Program-made: the position numbers and the translations under genes
IMG/VR virus record: IMGVR_UViG_3300006108_000610
Coordinates: 1 to 42,149 of that record
Length of the DNA: 42,149 bases
Source: a virus
Reading direction: 5' to 3' (one strand)
The notes under the pieces: generated by a model
The model's input: only the letters and a program-made list of their open reading frames with translations
The model's database searches: none
Told to the model about the DNA's origin: nothing
Shown here: one piece after another, positions 22,128 through 28,354 of the stretch
Layout of the letters: each line of letters opens with the position of its first letter
How positions within the stretch are numbered: position 1 is the stretch's first letter

Positions 22128-22442
22128 TTAGCAGTTAGGAACGTACTGAAATCCTGTAGGAGAGAAAGGATAAGGAACTGCACGCATCGGGCAATCATAT
22201 ATCGGTCCAGGAACAGCATAAGGAGCAGGACGTTGTGGACGAGGAGCAGGAATTGGAACAGCAACTGGCTGCTCTACAACTACAGCCTGTGGAGGAGGAC
22301 AAGGAGGACCAAAGATACTGTCAAGAACAGACGTCAGAGGATCCATATATCCGCATGTAAATCCACCGTAAGAGTCCCACCAAGCATATGAAGGACTAAC
22401 TGAACCGAGGATAAGAACTGAAGCAAGTAGAATCTTTTTCAT
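22128..22442 (-). CDS. Exported proline-rich protein (104 aa)
   Basis: Signal peptide MKKILLASVLILGSVSPSYA, then a WWDSYGGFTCGY segment, a Pro-rich linker (PCPPPQ, PIPAPRPQRPAPYAVPGP) and a C-terminal part with two cysteines (YDCPMRAVPYPF, VPNC). Four cysteines in the mature part could form disulphides in the periplasm. A sigma70-type promoter and a CTAAATAA box lie directly upstream. Similar Pro-rich secreted proteins appear in rhizobial phages; role unknown. Confidence 0.7.
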   Translation of the reverse strand: MKKILLASVLILGSVSPSYAWWDSYGGFTCGYMDPLTSVLDSIFGPPCPPPQAVVVEQPVAVPIPAPRPQRPAPYAVPGPIYDCPMRAVPYPFSPTGFQYVPNC

Positions 22443-22457
22443 ATCACACTCCTATTA

Positions 22458-22745
22458 TTATTTAGTATACCTCGGTTCTGGATAAAAGTCAAGTTTATCT
22501 CTCTCAATAGTATGACCAGGTAGAGTTACGGCAGGAGCAGGATGTCCACCATAACGAGTAAGTATGAACATGAAGAATCCAAAGAAGATAATAACCATGA
22601 CAATATTAACAAATGTGCCATAGGTCATATCCCATAACATATCTTTCTTAATAGGACATGGGTTATTACGGCAACCAAAAGGATAGTTGCTTGTAACACG
22701 TGTGCATTTAGGACAACGATAGAAATTTGCTCTGAACTCTTCCAT
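22458..22745 (-). CDS. Zinc-ribbon membrane protein (95 aa)
   Basis: I start at the ATG at 22745, which follows aggattatatt; an in-frame start upstream lies in a hairpin. Residues about 10-30 form a zinc-ribbon-like cluster (CPKCTRVTSNYPFGC, then CP), followed by a transmembrane helix (FVNIVMVIIFFGFFMFIL) and a short Pro-rich tail (GGHPAPAVTLPGH). It is probably cytoplasmic-side metal-binding with an anchor. Function unknown. Confidence 0.68.
   Translation of the reverse strand: MEEFRANFYRCPKCTRVTSNYPFGCRNNPCPIKKDMLWDMTYGTFVNIVMVIIFFGFFMFILTRYGGHPAPAVTLPGHTIERDKLDFYPEPRYTK
22464..22492 (-). promoter_or_regulatory. Sigma70-type promoter overlapped by a late box
   Basis: On the minus strand TTGACT (22492-22487), 17 bases, TATACT (22469-22464). 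The next bases give CTAAATAA, resembling a late promoter. The target is the proline-rich protein gene starting at 22442. Confidence 0.6.
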
Positions 22746-22758
22746 AATATAATCCTGT

Positions 22759-22782
22759 AATGGGGGACTATAGTCCCCCATT
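22759..22782 (-). terminator. Perfect 24-base palindrome
   Basis: Twelve bases (aatgggggacta) and their exact complement, placed between the stop of the gene at 22788 and the ribosome site of the gene at 22745. There is no T run on the minus strand, so it may act as an RNA-stabilising or processing hairpin, or as an operator, rather than a classical terminator. Confidence 0.6.
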
Positions 22783-22787
22783 ATTGT

Positions 22788-23003
22788 TTAGTAGAGTTTT
22801 GGTAGATGAATATCCATCACACCAAGAACAGGTATAATAACACGATCGTATGCAACGATCAGAGTAATCAAAACAAGTATAACATGTATAATTTTTCTGA
22901 GCATTTCACCAACAGGCATAACATCAAGCATAGATTGAACTGCCCAAAATACCACACCAATAATAAGAGCCATAACCAATGCTAATATTAGTGTGTTTAC
23001 CAT
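22788..23003 (-). CDS. Small two-helix membrane protein, holin-like size (71 aa)
   Basis: Starts at the ATG at 23003 after aagga. Two transmembrane helices (TLILALVMALIIGVVFWAV and IIHVILVLITLIVAYDRVIIPVL) are joined by a short segment with charged residues. Length and topology fit small holins, which open the inner membrane for lysis. No endolysin gene is adjacent, although an RlpA-like exported protein is encoded at 5143. Holin is only a suggestion. Confidence 0.6.
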   Translation of the reverse strand: MVNTLILALVMALIIGVVFWAVQSMLDVMPVGEMLRKIIHVILVLITLIVAYDRVIIPVLGVMDIHLPKLY

Positions 23004-23037
23004 TGTAGTATCCTTCGTTAGATTAACATAGCGAAAG

Positions 23038-23448
23038 TCACCAGCCGAAGATATCGTCTTCTTCGTAAACTCGAGCACCTGGTGAATTCTTAATAGTAAT
23101 GTTCTTCTGAACACGAGTAGGAGCAGGCTGAACGTAGACAGGTGCTACTGCTGCAGGAACTCGATAATAGCGAGGAGCATAAGGAGTATAATACACTGGT
23201 GGAGCATAATAGCCATACCCACCATAACCGTATCCGCCATAACCATAACCACCACCAGCGATGGCTCCACCAATCAGGCCACCCAATAGTCCAGCACCAA
23301 GGCCAATACCTAGTGCAGCACCACCGTATCCCCAGCCACCGCCATAACCGTATCCACCACCCCATCCACCATACCAAGCATTGGCAGGTGCGACAGAAGC
23401 TGTGGTGAGTGCAGTACTAAGAAGAGCAACTGCGATAATCTTTTTCAT
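23038..23448 (-). CDS. Exported Gly/Tyr-rich repeat protein (136 aa)
   Basis: Starts at the ATG at 23448 after ggag; an in-frame upstream start has no site. Signal peptide MKKIIAVALLSTALTTASVAPANA, then low-complexity YGG repeats (WYGGWGGGYGYGGGW), a hydrophobic Gly-rich stretch able to span a membrane (ALGIGLGAGLLGGLIGGAIAGG), more YGGYG repeats, and a Tyr/Pro-rich tail (YYAPPVYYTPYAPRYY). The hydrophobic stretch resembles a glycine-zipper motif. Similar proteins occur in rhizobial genomes. It may form a surface or envelope layer; function unknown. A sigma70-type promoter is upstream. Confidence 0.72.
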   Translation of the reverse strand: MKKIIAVALLSTALTTASVAPANAWYGGWGGGYGYGGGWGYGGAALGIGLGAGLLGGLIGGAIAGGGYGYGGYGYGGYGYYAPPVYYTPYAPRYYRVPAAVAPVYVQPAPTRVQKNITIKNSPGARVYEEDDIFGW

Positions 23449-23494
23449 TTGTCTTACTCCAATTTTGAAGACGTTATATTTAGTCAGTATCATC

Positions 23495-23523
23495 ATTATA
23501 ACTTAACGTAAGAACAAAGTAAA
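23495..23523 (-). promoter_or_regulatory. Sigma70-type promoter
   Basis: On the minus strand TTTACT (23523-23518), 17 bases, TATAAT (23500-23495), upstream of the YGG-protein gene. A CTAAATAT box lies between it and the gene (about 23483-23476), again suggesting double early and late control. Confidence 0.75.
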
Positions 23524-23530
23524 GTCTTTT

Positions 23531-23761
23531 TTAATCTAAGATAGGATAATCATCGTCATTATGAATACACCAAACAAGACCAGGGGCAGGTGTTTCTACA
23601 ATCTTTGGTATTCTAAATGTAGATACTCCATTACCACCATATGTGACACCTATAAGAGAATACAATCGAGTATAATTTTCAATAAGTAGTTCTCTACCAT
23701 CGCAAGGAATCATACCTTCGACTGGTCTCTTAAAAGATAAAAGAATAATTTCTCCAAGCAT
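23531..23761 (-). CDS. Tail-collar domain protein (76 aa)
   Basis: Starts at the ATG at 23761 after agaggaaag; the longer frame runs into the tRNA gene. The segment PCDGRELLIENYTRLYSLIG followed by TYGGNGVSTFRIPKI is the phage tail collar (microcystin-dependent protein) domain, normally part of long tail fibres. Here it is nearly the whole protein, with a short C-terminal tail. It may be a stand-alone fibre tip, chaperone or fragment; such short collar proteins occur in other T4-like phages. Confidence 0.78.
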   Translation of the reverse strand: MLGEIILLSFKRPVEGMIPCDGRELLIENYTRLYSLIGVTYGGNGVSTFRIPKIVETPAPGLVWCIHNDDDYPILD

Positions 23762-23780
23762 ATCTTTCCTCTTAAATAAT

Positions 23781-23855
23781 TGGAGGTCCGTCCCAGAATT
23801 GAACTGGGTTCTCAAGGATTTGCAGTCCCGTGCCTTACCGTCCGACCCACGAACC
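23781..23855 (-). tRNA. tRNA-Cys (GCA)
   Basis: 75 bases on the minus strand: acceptor stem GGTTCGT with ACGGACC, anticodon loop CTGCAAA (anticodon GCA), T arm CCCAG-TTCAATT-CTGGG, U discriminator typical of cysteine tRNAs, and an encoded CCA end. The lower part of the anticodon stem has a mismatch, so the match is slightly imperfect. Confidence 0.93.
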
Positions 23856-23858
23856 AAG

Positions 23859-23886
23859 AAAAAAGGCGGCCATTAAGACCGCCCTT
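23859..23886 (-). terminator. Hairpin terminator
   Basis: On the minus strand aaggg-cggtc, a short loop, then ggccgcc followed by TTTTTT: a stem with one bulge and a good T run. It closes the transcript of the helix-turn-helix gene just before the tRNA. Confidence 0.8.
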
Positions 23887-23889
23887 GTA

Positions 23890-24153
23890 TTAGAGGCCAG
23901 CGGCCAATGCTCGATAACCAGCAGCAATCAGTGTACGGCTTGGCTTACCTGCACGATACTTACCAACAGTTTCACCTTTGGAGTTCTTACGCTCATTAAG
24001 ATAGATAGCATAACCCATACGACGGATCTGATAAACAGCATCATGAGGATTAGCAATACCATAGCGTGAAGTAATCTGAGCAGCAGTCAATTGCTCACCA
24101 CGCTCAACAAGTGCCTCAAACAACTTCTCAACCTTAGTTACAGTAGTAGTCAT
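23890..24153 (-). CDS. Helix-turn-helix DNA-binding protein (87 aa)
   Basis: Starts at the ATG at 24153 after ggagaaaa. It begins with VEKLFEALVERGEQLTAAQITSRYGIANPHDAVYQIRRMG, the pattern of a winged helix-turn-helix in which the recognition helix is the HDAVYQIRR part. The C-terminal half has a basic stretch (NERKNSKGETVGKYRAGKPSR). Such proteins are frequent in phages and are thought to bind DNA or assist replication. Role not known. Confidence 0.8.
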   Translation of the reverse strand: MTTTVTKVEKLFEALVERGEQLTAAQITSRYGIANPHDAVYQIRRMGYAIYLNERKNSKGETVGKYRAGKPSRTLIAAGYRALAAGL

Positions 24154-24169
24154 TGTATATTTTTCTCCA

Positions 24170-24343
24170 TTACATAATATCGACCAAACGGCCATCATTG
24201 TCAACTGCACGGATTCTCGCATTAGGAAAATTCCATCTCAGTTGTTGCATCGCCTGTCTATACAACAGGGATTGATTAGGAGTAATAGTATATGTTCTCC
24301 AGTTACCAGTCTCATCCATAAGCTGAATCTGAACATTATCCAT
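24170..24343 (-). CDS. Small conserved-type phage protein (57 aa)
   Basis: I choose the ATG at 24343, which has a consensus ribosome site (aggagg) 5 bases upstream; an in-frame ATG at 24382 lacks one. The sequence MDNVQIQLMDETGNWRTY, then NQSLLYRQAMQQLRW, then ARIRAVDNDGRLVDIM suggests a small alpha/beta domain. No function recognised. Confidence 0.68.
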   Translation of the reverse strand: MDNVQIQLMDETGNWRTYTITPNQSLLYRQAMQQLRWNFPNARIRAVDNDGRLVDIM

Positions 24344-24381
24344 TTGAACCTCCTGAATAGTATACGGTGGAATATATTCCA

Positions 24382-24570
24382 TTACGTACGATCCATTTTA
24401 ACTGCTTCTTGAATTAAAGTCAATAACTCTTTTTCGTCTTTACAGAGGATCTTAGCAGTCGCCCAATCCTCATTCTTATCTTGACCACCGATCTCGACCA
24501 TAAAACCATTGTCATAGATATTTATAGTGAAAGAGTCGTTTACCTTTACCATCTTATTGGCAATCTTCAT
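24382..24570 (-). CDS. Small protein of unknown function (62 aa)
   Basis: Starts after gaggag. Predicted to have a beta-meander (VKVNDSFTINIYDNGFMVEIGG) and a C-terminal helix (KELLTLIQEAVKM). It is acidic overall. Part of a leftward operon with the 138-residue-class gene at 24574 and the helix-turn-helix gene. Confidence 0.65.
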   Translation of the reverse strand: MKIANKMVKVNDSFTINIYDNGFMVEIGGQDKNEDWATAKILCKDEKELLTLIQEAVKMDRT

Positions 24571-24573
24571 TAT

Positions 24574-24978
24574 TTATCTCCTCGATAATGTTCCAACTGT
24601 CTTTAGATCGTCTTTTGGTGATAATAACTGATATCCACCCTTATTATAAAGGGGCATAGCACGAGATGCTTTTTCTAAGACTGCATCTTGCACATGTTTA
24701 GGCTCTTTATGTAAGTTAGTCATAATATCAGTCTTAGCTGTAGATCCAGCAATAAACTCTTTATTGTCATACTCTTTGGTTGACCTATCAACTTTTAGAC
24801 TATTAGTATACCTCTGTTTCCAGGATTTGTCAACTTCTTTTTTTGATTTTATCTGAGAAAGATGTAGACCCTTGGAAATCAGCCACTTATCGTGGGCTGT
24901 GAGTATATCTTTATTCTTTTTCTTTCGTTTACTTTTACCTACATCGTTGAAATATACTGGTAAAAGATGCATAGACAT
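24574..24978 (-). CDS. Conserved T4-like phage protein of unknown function (134 aa)
   Basis: Starts at the ATG at 24978 after gggggtg. Begins MSMHLLPVYFNDVGKSKRKKKN, followed by a basic region (DKSWKQRYTNSLKVDR) and a C-terminal GYQLLSPKDDLKTVGTLSRR. The strong positive charge suggests nucleic-acid binding. It is first behind a well-matched promoter at 25001-25029, so it is probably an early gene. Confidence 0.7.
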   Translation of the reverse strand: MSMHLLPVYFNDVGKSKRKKKNKDILTAHDKWLISKGLHLSQIKSKKEVDKSWKQRYTNSLKVDRSTKEYDNKEFIAGSTAKTDIMTNLHKEPKHVQDAVLEKASRAMPLYNKGGYQLLSPKDDLKTVGTLSRR

Positions 24979-25000
24979 GGTCACCCCCAATCCTCATTTC

Positions 25001-25029
25001 ATTATAACCTATAATGATTAAGAAGTAAA
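25001..25029 (-). promoter_or_regulatory. Sigma70-type promoter
   Basis: On the minus strand TTTACT (25029-25024), 17 bases, TATAAT (25006-25001), about 23 bases before the start at 24978. It matches the other early-type promoters of the window. Confidence 0.8.
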
Positions 25030-25052
25030 GCACAAAATGGGGTGTAGGAACA

Positions 25053-25241
25053 TTAAATTTTGTTAATGTTCTGAAAAGCATCCTTTAGTGTTTCAACAAG
25101 AGGATCATAATGCTCTTTTTTATAATGTGCTGCATATCTATGATTCTCGAAGTCCAACTCTTTGAGCATCATATATCTGGTATCTATAATTCTTTCGAGT
25201 AACTCAACTATCTTTTCTGCTTCAGACGATGTCTTTGTCAT
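25053..25241 (-). CDS. Small helical protein (62 aa)
   Basis: Predicted all-helical (EAEKIVELLERIIDTRYMMLKELD, then HYDPLVETLKDAFQNINKI), possibly a coiled coil. It overlaps the end of the preceding gene by 20 bases, with a weak ribosome site. Function unknown. Confidence 0.62.
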   Translation of the reverse strand: MTKTSSEAEKIVELLERIIDTRYMMLKELDFENHRYAAHYKKEHYDPLVETLKDAFQNINKI

Positions 25242-25578
25242 CTATTGTATCCCTTTTATTCTCGACAAGGATATAACGAGCCTCTTTGGACAACTCCATA
25301 TGAGCCTCAAGAATATTACGAACATCTTGAATCATCTCAACAACGCCACGAATAGTATTATGAACAGCCTTATCATTATGACCTTCTTCAAGATCAATAA
25401 GAGCAGCATCAAGGTTCATGTCTGCAGAATACTCAACTTGCCATTTGTATTGCTCGCCAGTCTTAGGATCGACTTCAGCCCTAAGATCTGGATTAGGGAA
25501 CAGAATATTTCTAATCTGTTCGAGCTTTTCTTCTGCAGGTGTAGTAGGTTTTCTTTCAACAGTCCATAATCCAAACAT
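25222..25578 (-). CDS. Phage protein of unknown function (118 aa)
   Basis: Starts after aaaggaaaatatatt. The first half holds FGLWTVERKPTTPAEEKLEQIRNILFPNPDLR; the second half is helical (HNDKAVHNTIRGVVEMIQDVRNIL). The mix resembles small T4-like phage proteins near regA and gene 43, but I do not recognise a family. Acidic; cytoplasmic. Confidence 0.65.
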   Translation of the reverse strand: MFGLWTVERKPTTPAEEKLEQIRNILFPNPDLRAEVDPKTGEQYKWQVEYSADMNLDAALIDLEEGHNDKAVHNTIRGVVEMIQDVRNILEAHMELSKEARYILVENKRDTIDDKDIV

Positions 25579-25617
25579 AATATATTTTCCTTTTTCAAGT
25601 TTTTTCGGGCTACTTTA

Positions 25618-25625
25618 TATAAATA
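25618..25625 (+). promoter_or_regulatory. T4-type late promoter for the HNH gene
   Basis: Exact TATAAATA on the plus strand, 20 bases before the HNH endonuclease start, with aaggag in between. It gives the inserted gene its own late expression inside a leftward operon. Confidence 0.7.
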
Positions 25626-25645
25626 AGAATAACAAGGAGACAAAT

Positions 25646-26254
25646 ATGTTTAATGAATCCAAGTATACTCAATGGTATTTATTGATAGTGAATAACGCCA
25701 AAAAAGAGAATCGCCAAAAACATTCAAGATATTTAGAAGATCACCACATAACGCCAAAATGTATGGGTGGATCTGACGATCGTGATAATATGATACTCCT
25801 TACATTAAGAGAACATTTTATTTGTCATTTGTTACTACCAAAAATGGTCAATAATGAAAACCACAAAACCAGACTACTTTTTGCTTTAAGTTATTTCAAA
25901 AAGTGTTTTACTTCTCATATGTATGAACAATACAGAATCAAACACTCTCAGGCTATGTCATCAATGGTATGGATAAATGACGGTAACAAAAGCAAAAGAA
26001 TACACCCAGAAGAGATGGATCTACATTTAGAATGGAACATAGGTAGGCTATATCACCCAAGAAGCAAAAAAATGTCTCAAGAAGCAAAAGACCGTATAAG
26101 CAAAGCAAACACTGGTAGATTAATGGGATCTACTAATCATGCAGCGAGAACTATCATTTTTCAAGGAGAGACTTATTCAACCTTATTAGAAGCAATAGAA
26201 AAAACTGGTCTTAGTAAGTATCTCCTAAAGAAAAACGGTGCTCTCTTTATCTAG
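25646..26254 (+). CDS. HNH homing endonuclease
   Basis: 202 residues on the strand opposite to the replication operon, starting at the ATG at 25646 after aaggag. The HNH core is YLEDHHITPKCMGG (H33, H34), RDNMILL (N48) and LREHFICHLLLP (H57, H61). The C-terminal part has NUMOD-like and helix-turn-helix DNA-binding segments (SQEAKDRISKANTGRLMG, YSTLLEAIEKTGLSKYLLKK). It converges on regA with an 8-base overlap. It separates regA from whatever lies beyond; in T4 that neighbour is DNA polymerase gene 43. Confidence 0.88.
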   Translation: MFNESKYTQWYLLIVNNAKKENRQKHSRYLEDHHITPKCMGGSDDRDNMILLTLREHFICHLLLPKMVNNENHKTRLLFALSYFKKCFTSHMYEQYRIKHSQAMSSMVWINDGNKSKRIHPEEMDLHLEWNIGRLYHPRSKKMSQEAKDRISKANTGRLMGSTNHAARTIIFQGETYSTLLEAIEKTGLSKYLLKKNGALFI

Positions 26255-26654
26255 GCTTTTTCGACCTACCCATATTATACTTTGCCTCAAGCAACCAATC
26301 ATTCTTTTCTTTATGATTGATAATCTTGATCTGGCTCATTGAAGCAACAGGCTCTTCAATAACAGTGGGTTCAACCACTTTCAATAAACCCCAATCAGAC
26401 AGGAGACCGACAACTTTATTACGGCGACCCTTATCCTCATCGGAGAAGTTAGATGGCTTACCATCGAGAGCGAACATTTCCTTGAAATGAACGATGTAGT
26501 ATCTGCCCTGCTTATGTAGAATATGACAGGATTGATACAGTTTCTTTTCTTTACGAGAGGCAACTCCGATACGAGTCAGAGTTTCTTTGATCTTCAGAAA
26601 GTCTTCTTCTTCAGCTATACGTACCTCTACTAGCGTATCGAGCAATTCATTCAT
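26247..26654 (-). CDS. regA: RegA translational repressor
   Basis: 135 residues. RegA binds ribosome sites of phage early mRNAs and blocks translation. The pattern LVEVRIAEEEDFLKIKETLTRIG near the start, then YQSCHILHKQGRYYIVHFKEMFALDG, matches T4 RegA, as does the order 45-44-62-regA. It is slightly longer than T4 RegA (122). It overlaps the gp62 stop by 4 bases (ATGA). The last ten codons are overlapped by the inserted HNH gene coming from the other side. Confidence 0.92.
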   Translation of the reverse strand: MNELLDTLVEVRIAEEEDFLKIKETLTRIGVASRKEKKLYQSCHILHKQGRYYIVHFKEMFALDGKPSNFSDEDKGRRNKVVGLLSDWGLLKVVEPTVIEEPVASMSQIKIINHKEKNDWLLEAKYNMGRSKKPR

Positions 26655-27109
26655 GAGACTCCACCTTTTTCTTGTTTTTGCTTAATATATTCAATTTGCT
26701 CCGCTGAGAGGATTTTAATAGCCTCTTTTGCACGCAGCCGATTATATTTATAATAAGCAGAAACTAAGGAGATTAGAGCCTGTTCTCGTTCTCTTTCCTT
26801 CTTTTCCTCTTTTGATTCTGGTTTGGTATACCGAGAGCCTTTTCGAAGAGCTCCAAATAGATAATCATAATGCATCTGGTCTGTGATATCATAGTTGATA
26901 TTCATCTCGTTTGCATACTTGACAGAATCCCAATGGGTTGACAACATATTGTTGATTCTCCATTTGGAATAATCACCATCAATATCTACCTTGGATGTCT
27001 TTTTGTTGATGGAGTTTTCAAACCTCCAATCATATCTTTTCTTTTCTGCTTTCTGCTCTACCTTTGGCTCTACCCTTTCCTGCATCGTTACATCGAGAAA
27101 CTTACTCAT
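26651..27109 (-). CDS. 62: Clamp loader small subunit gp62
   Basis: 152 residues. Small subunit of the clamp loader that, with gp44, opens the gp45 ring. The segment HWDSVKYANEMN and ITDQMHYDYLFGALRKGSR matches the conserved core of T4 gp62; the C-terminal half is a basic helix (EEKKEREREQALISLVSAYYKY). The N-terminus is low-complexity and Lys/Glu-rich. It starts by TAATG coupling to gp44 and is shorter than T4 gp62 (187). Confidence 0.9.
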   Translation of the reverse strand: MSKFLDVTMQERVEPKVEQKAEKKRYDWRFENSINKKTSKVDIDGDYSKWRINNMLSTHWDSVKYANEMNINYDITDQMHYDYLFGALRKGSRYTKPESKEEKKEREREQALISLVSAYYKYNRLRAKEAIKILSAEQIEYIKQKQEKGGVS

Positions 27110-28047
27110 TACTTGAACTCACATGTTGCCATAACATCGACCAAGAATGCGAGGAAGTTAATCTCAGGATTTGCAGCGAATGCATTTTGATATTGATATT
27201 TTGCGAGAAGCAATACTAACTCAGGAGCGGTCTGTGGAGTCATAATCTCAGAAGAAATCTCATAGAACTGATTGAACAGAGCATAAGCATCTGAGTCCAT
27301 ATTATTCTTAACCCACTTACGACATTCTGTATAATTGCTGTCCTTCATGAATCCAACAAGTTCTTTGATAGTGGCTTCTGTCATATTAGCCAGAATACCA
27401 GAATCAATCTTACCTGTAGACGAATATCTCTGAAGTTCGTTTAGAACTCGTCTCCAATCAGGGAAGTGCTTATTAATAACTTCAGCTACAACCTTCTGAT
27501 CAAATTGGATATTCTCTTTGTCAAGAATAACTGTAACACGCTTAAAGAACTGAGAAGCAAGTTTAGCTGTCGCCTTCTTGCTAATCTTAAAGTCAATTAC
27601 TGAGCATCGAGAGTGTAAAGGGTCGATGATACGGTTCTTGAAGTTGCATGTAAGTATGAAGCCACAGTTTCTGGAGAACTCTTCCATGAAATTACGAAGA
27701 GCGGGTTGAGTAGAATTGGCATTAAGATAGTCCGCTTCATCCAGGATGACATATTTTCTTCCACCCGAAAGTGATACGGATGACGCGAAGTTGAGAATTT
27801 CGTTGCGTAACGTGTCAATATTACCATTCATAGATCCATTAATGACGATATAATCACAACCAAGTTGTTCAAGCATGGCTCTGGCTACGGTCGTCTTTCC
27901 TACGCCAGCTGATCCTGATAAGATTAGATTTGGAATATTGCCCTGCTCTACAAACTTCTGAAAAGTTTCTTTCAGATCGCATGGAAGAATAGTATCAGAT
28001 ATTGTCTTAGGGCGATATTTCTCTACCCAGAGATATTCTTCATTCAT
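27109..28047 (-). CDS. 44: Clamp loader ATPase subunit gp44
   Basis: 312 residues of the AAA+ family. Walker A is GSAGVGKT at 45-52, Walker B VILDEADYLN, and the arginine-finger SRC motif is seen as LHSRCSVIDF. It forms the ATP-driven part of the phage clamp loader. Length is close to T4 gp44 (319). It is coupled to the upstream small zinc-binding gene by TAATG and to gp62 downstream in the same way, which keeps the subunits in proportion. Confidence 0.96.
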   Translation of the reverse strand: MNEEYLWVEKYRPKTISDTILPCDLKETFQKFVEQGNIPNLILSGSAGVGKTTVARAMLEQLGCDYIVINGSMNGNIDTLRNEILNFASSVSLSGGRKYVILDEADYLNANSTQPALRNFMEEFSRNCGFILTCNFKNRIIDPLHSRCSVIDFKISKKATAKLASQFFKRVTVILDKENIQFDQKVVAEVINKHFPDWRRVLNELQRYSSTGKIDSGILANMTEATIKELVGFMKDSNYTECRKWVKNNMDSDAYALFNQFYEISSEIMTPQTAPELVLLLAKYQYQNAFAANPEINFLAFLVDVMATCEFK

Positions 28048-28301
28048 TATGCATTCTCCATTGCTTTGAGCTCTGATTCAATCTTTAACATCTTAATACC
28101 AAAGAATTTATCACCTTTGAATCTTTCCCAACAATGAATGCATTGGTTTCTTACTTGCTCCTTATTTTTTCTCTTTGAACAAGATTCTACATAAAATTCA
28201 TGTTTATACTTTACTTTTTTACAAGTATTACATTCTTTAGTTGCAACTTCTTCTCCAAACAAAGTTGCTATAACAAGACCACTTGGAAGTTGTCTTTTCA
28301 T
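28047..28301 (-). CDS. Zinc-binding small protein, HNH/endonuclease VII-like
   Basis: 84 residues; I start at the ATG at 28301 after ggag, though an ATG at 28316 is possible. Two CX2C pairs (CNTC and CIHC) about 30 residues apart frame a basic stretch (KHEFYVESCSKRKNKEQVRN). This is the zinc core found in endonuclease VII-like and HNH phage proteins, but the catalytic His/Asn set is not complete. It sits between the clamp and clamp loader genes. A regulatory or structural zinc protein is as likely as a nuclease. Confidence 0.68.
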   Translation of the reverse strand: MKRQLPSGLVIATLFGEEVATKECNTCKKVKYKHEFYVESCSKRKNKEQVRNQCIHCWERFKGDKFFGIKMLKIESELKAMENA

Positions 28302-28330
28302 CACATTCTCCATCATAATATAGAAAAGAA

Positions 28331-28351
28331 AGGAGGAGATTAACTCCTCCT
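28331..28351 (-). terminator. Hairpin terminator after the clamp gene
   Basis: Perfect 8-bp stem (aggaggag/ctcctcct) with a 5-base loop, 3 bases after the clamp stop. On the minus strand it is followed by ttcttttct. It may lower expression of genes 44 and 62 relative to the clamp. Confidence 0.8.
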
Positions 28352-28354
28352 CTA

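Noticed and set aside
23195-23360. Repeats that could look like a CRISPR array
   Set aside because: They are short codon-level YGG repeats without regular spacers, inside a coding sequence with a signal peptide.
23142-23408. Plus-strand reading frame opposite the YGG-rich gene, rich in His and Gln
   Set aside because: It is the antisense shadow of a repetitive coding region and has no ribosome site.
24519-24526. Minus-strand TATAAATA inside the 62-residue gene
   Set aside because: It lies within a coding region of a short operon with its own promoter at 25001; single matches of an 8-base AT motif are expected in AT-rich DNA.
25418-25645. Extension of the HNH frame upstream of 25646
   Set aside because: It lies opposite a coding gene, and the late promoter and ribosome site directly precede 25646.
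26745-26752. Minus-strand TATAAATA inside the gp62 gene
   Set aside because: Internal to a core early gene, with no separate late gene directly downstream except regA, which is coupled to gp62.
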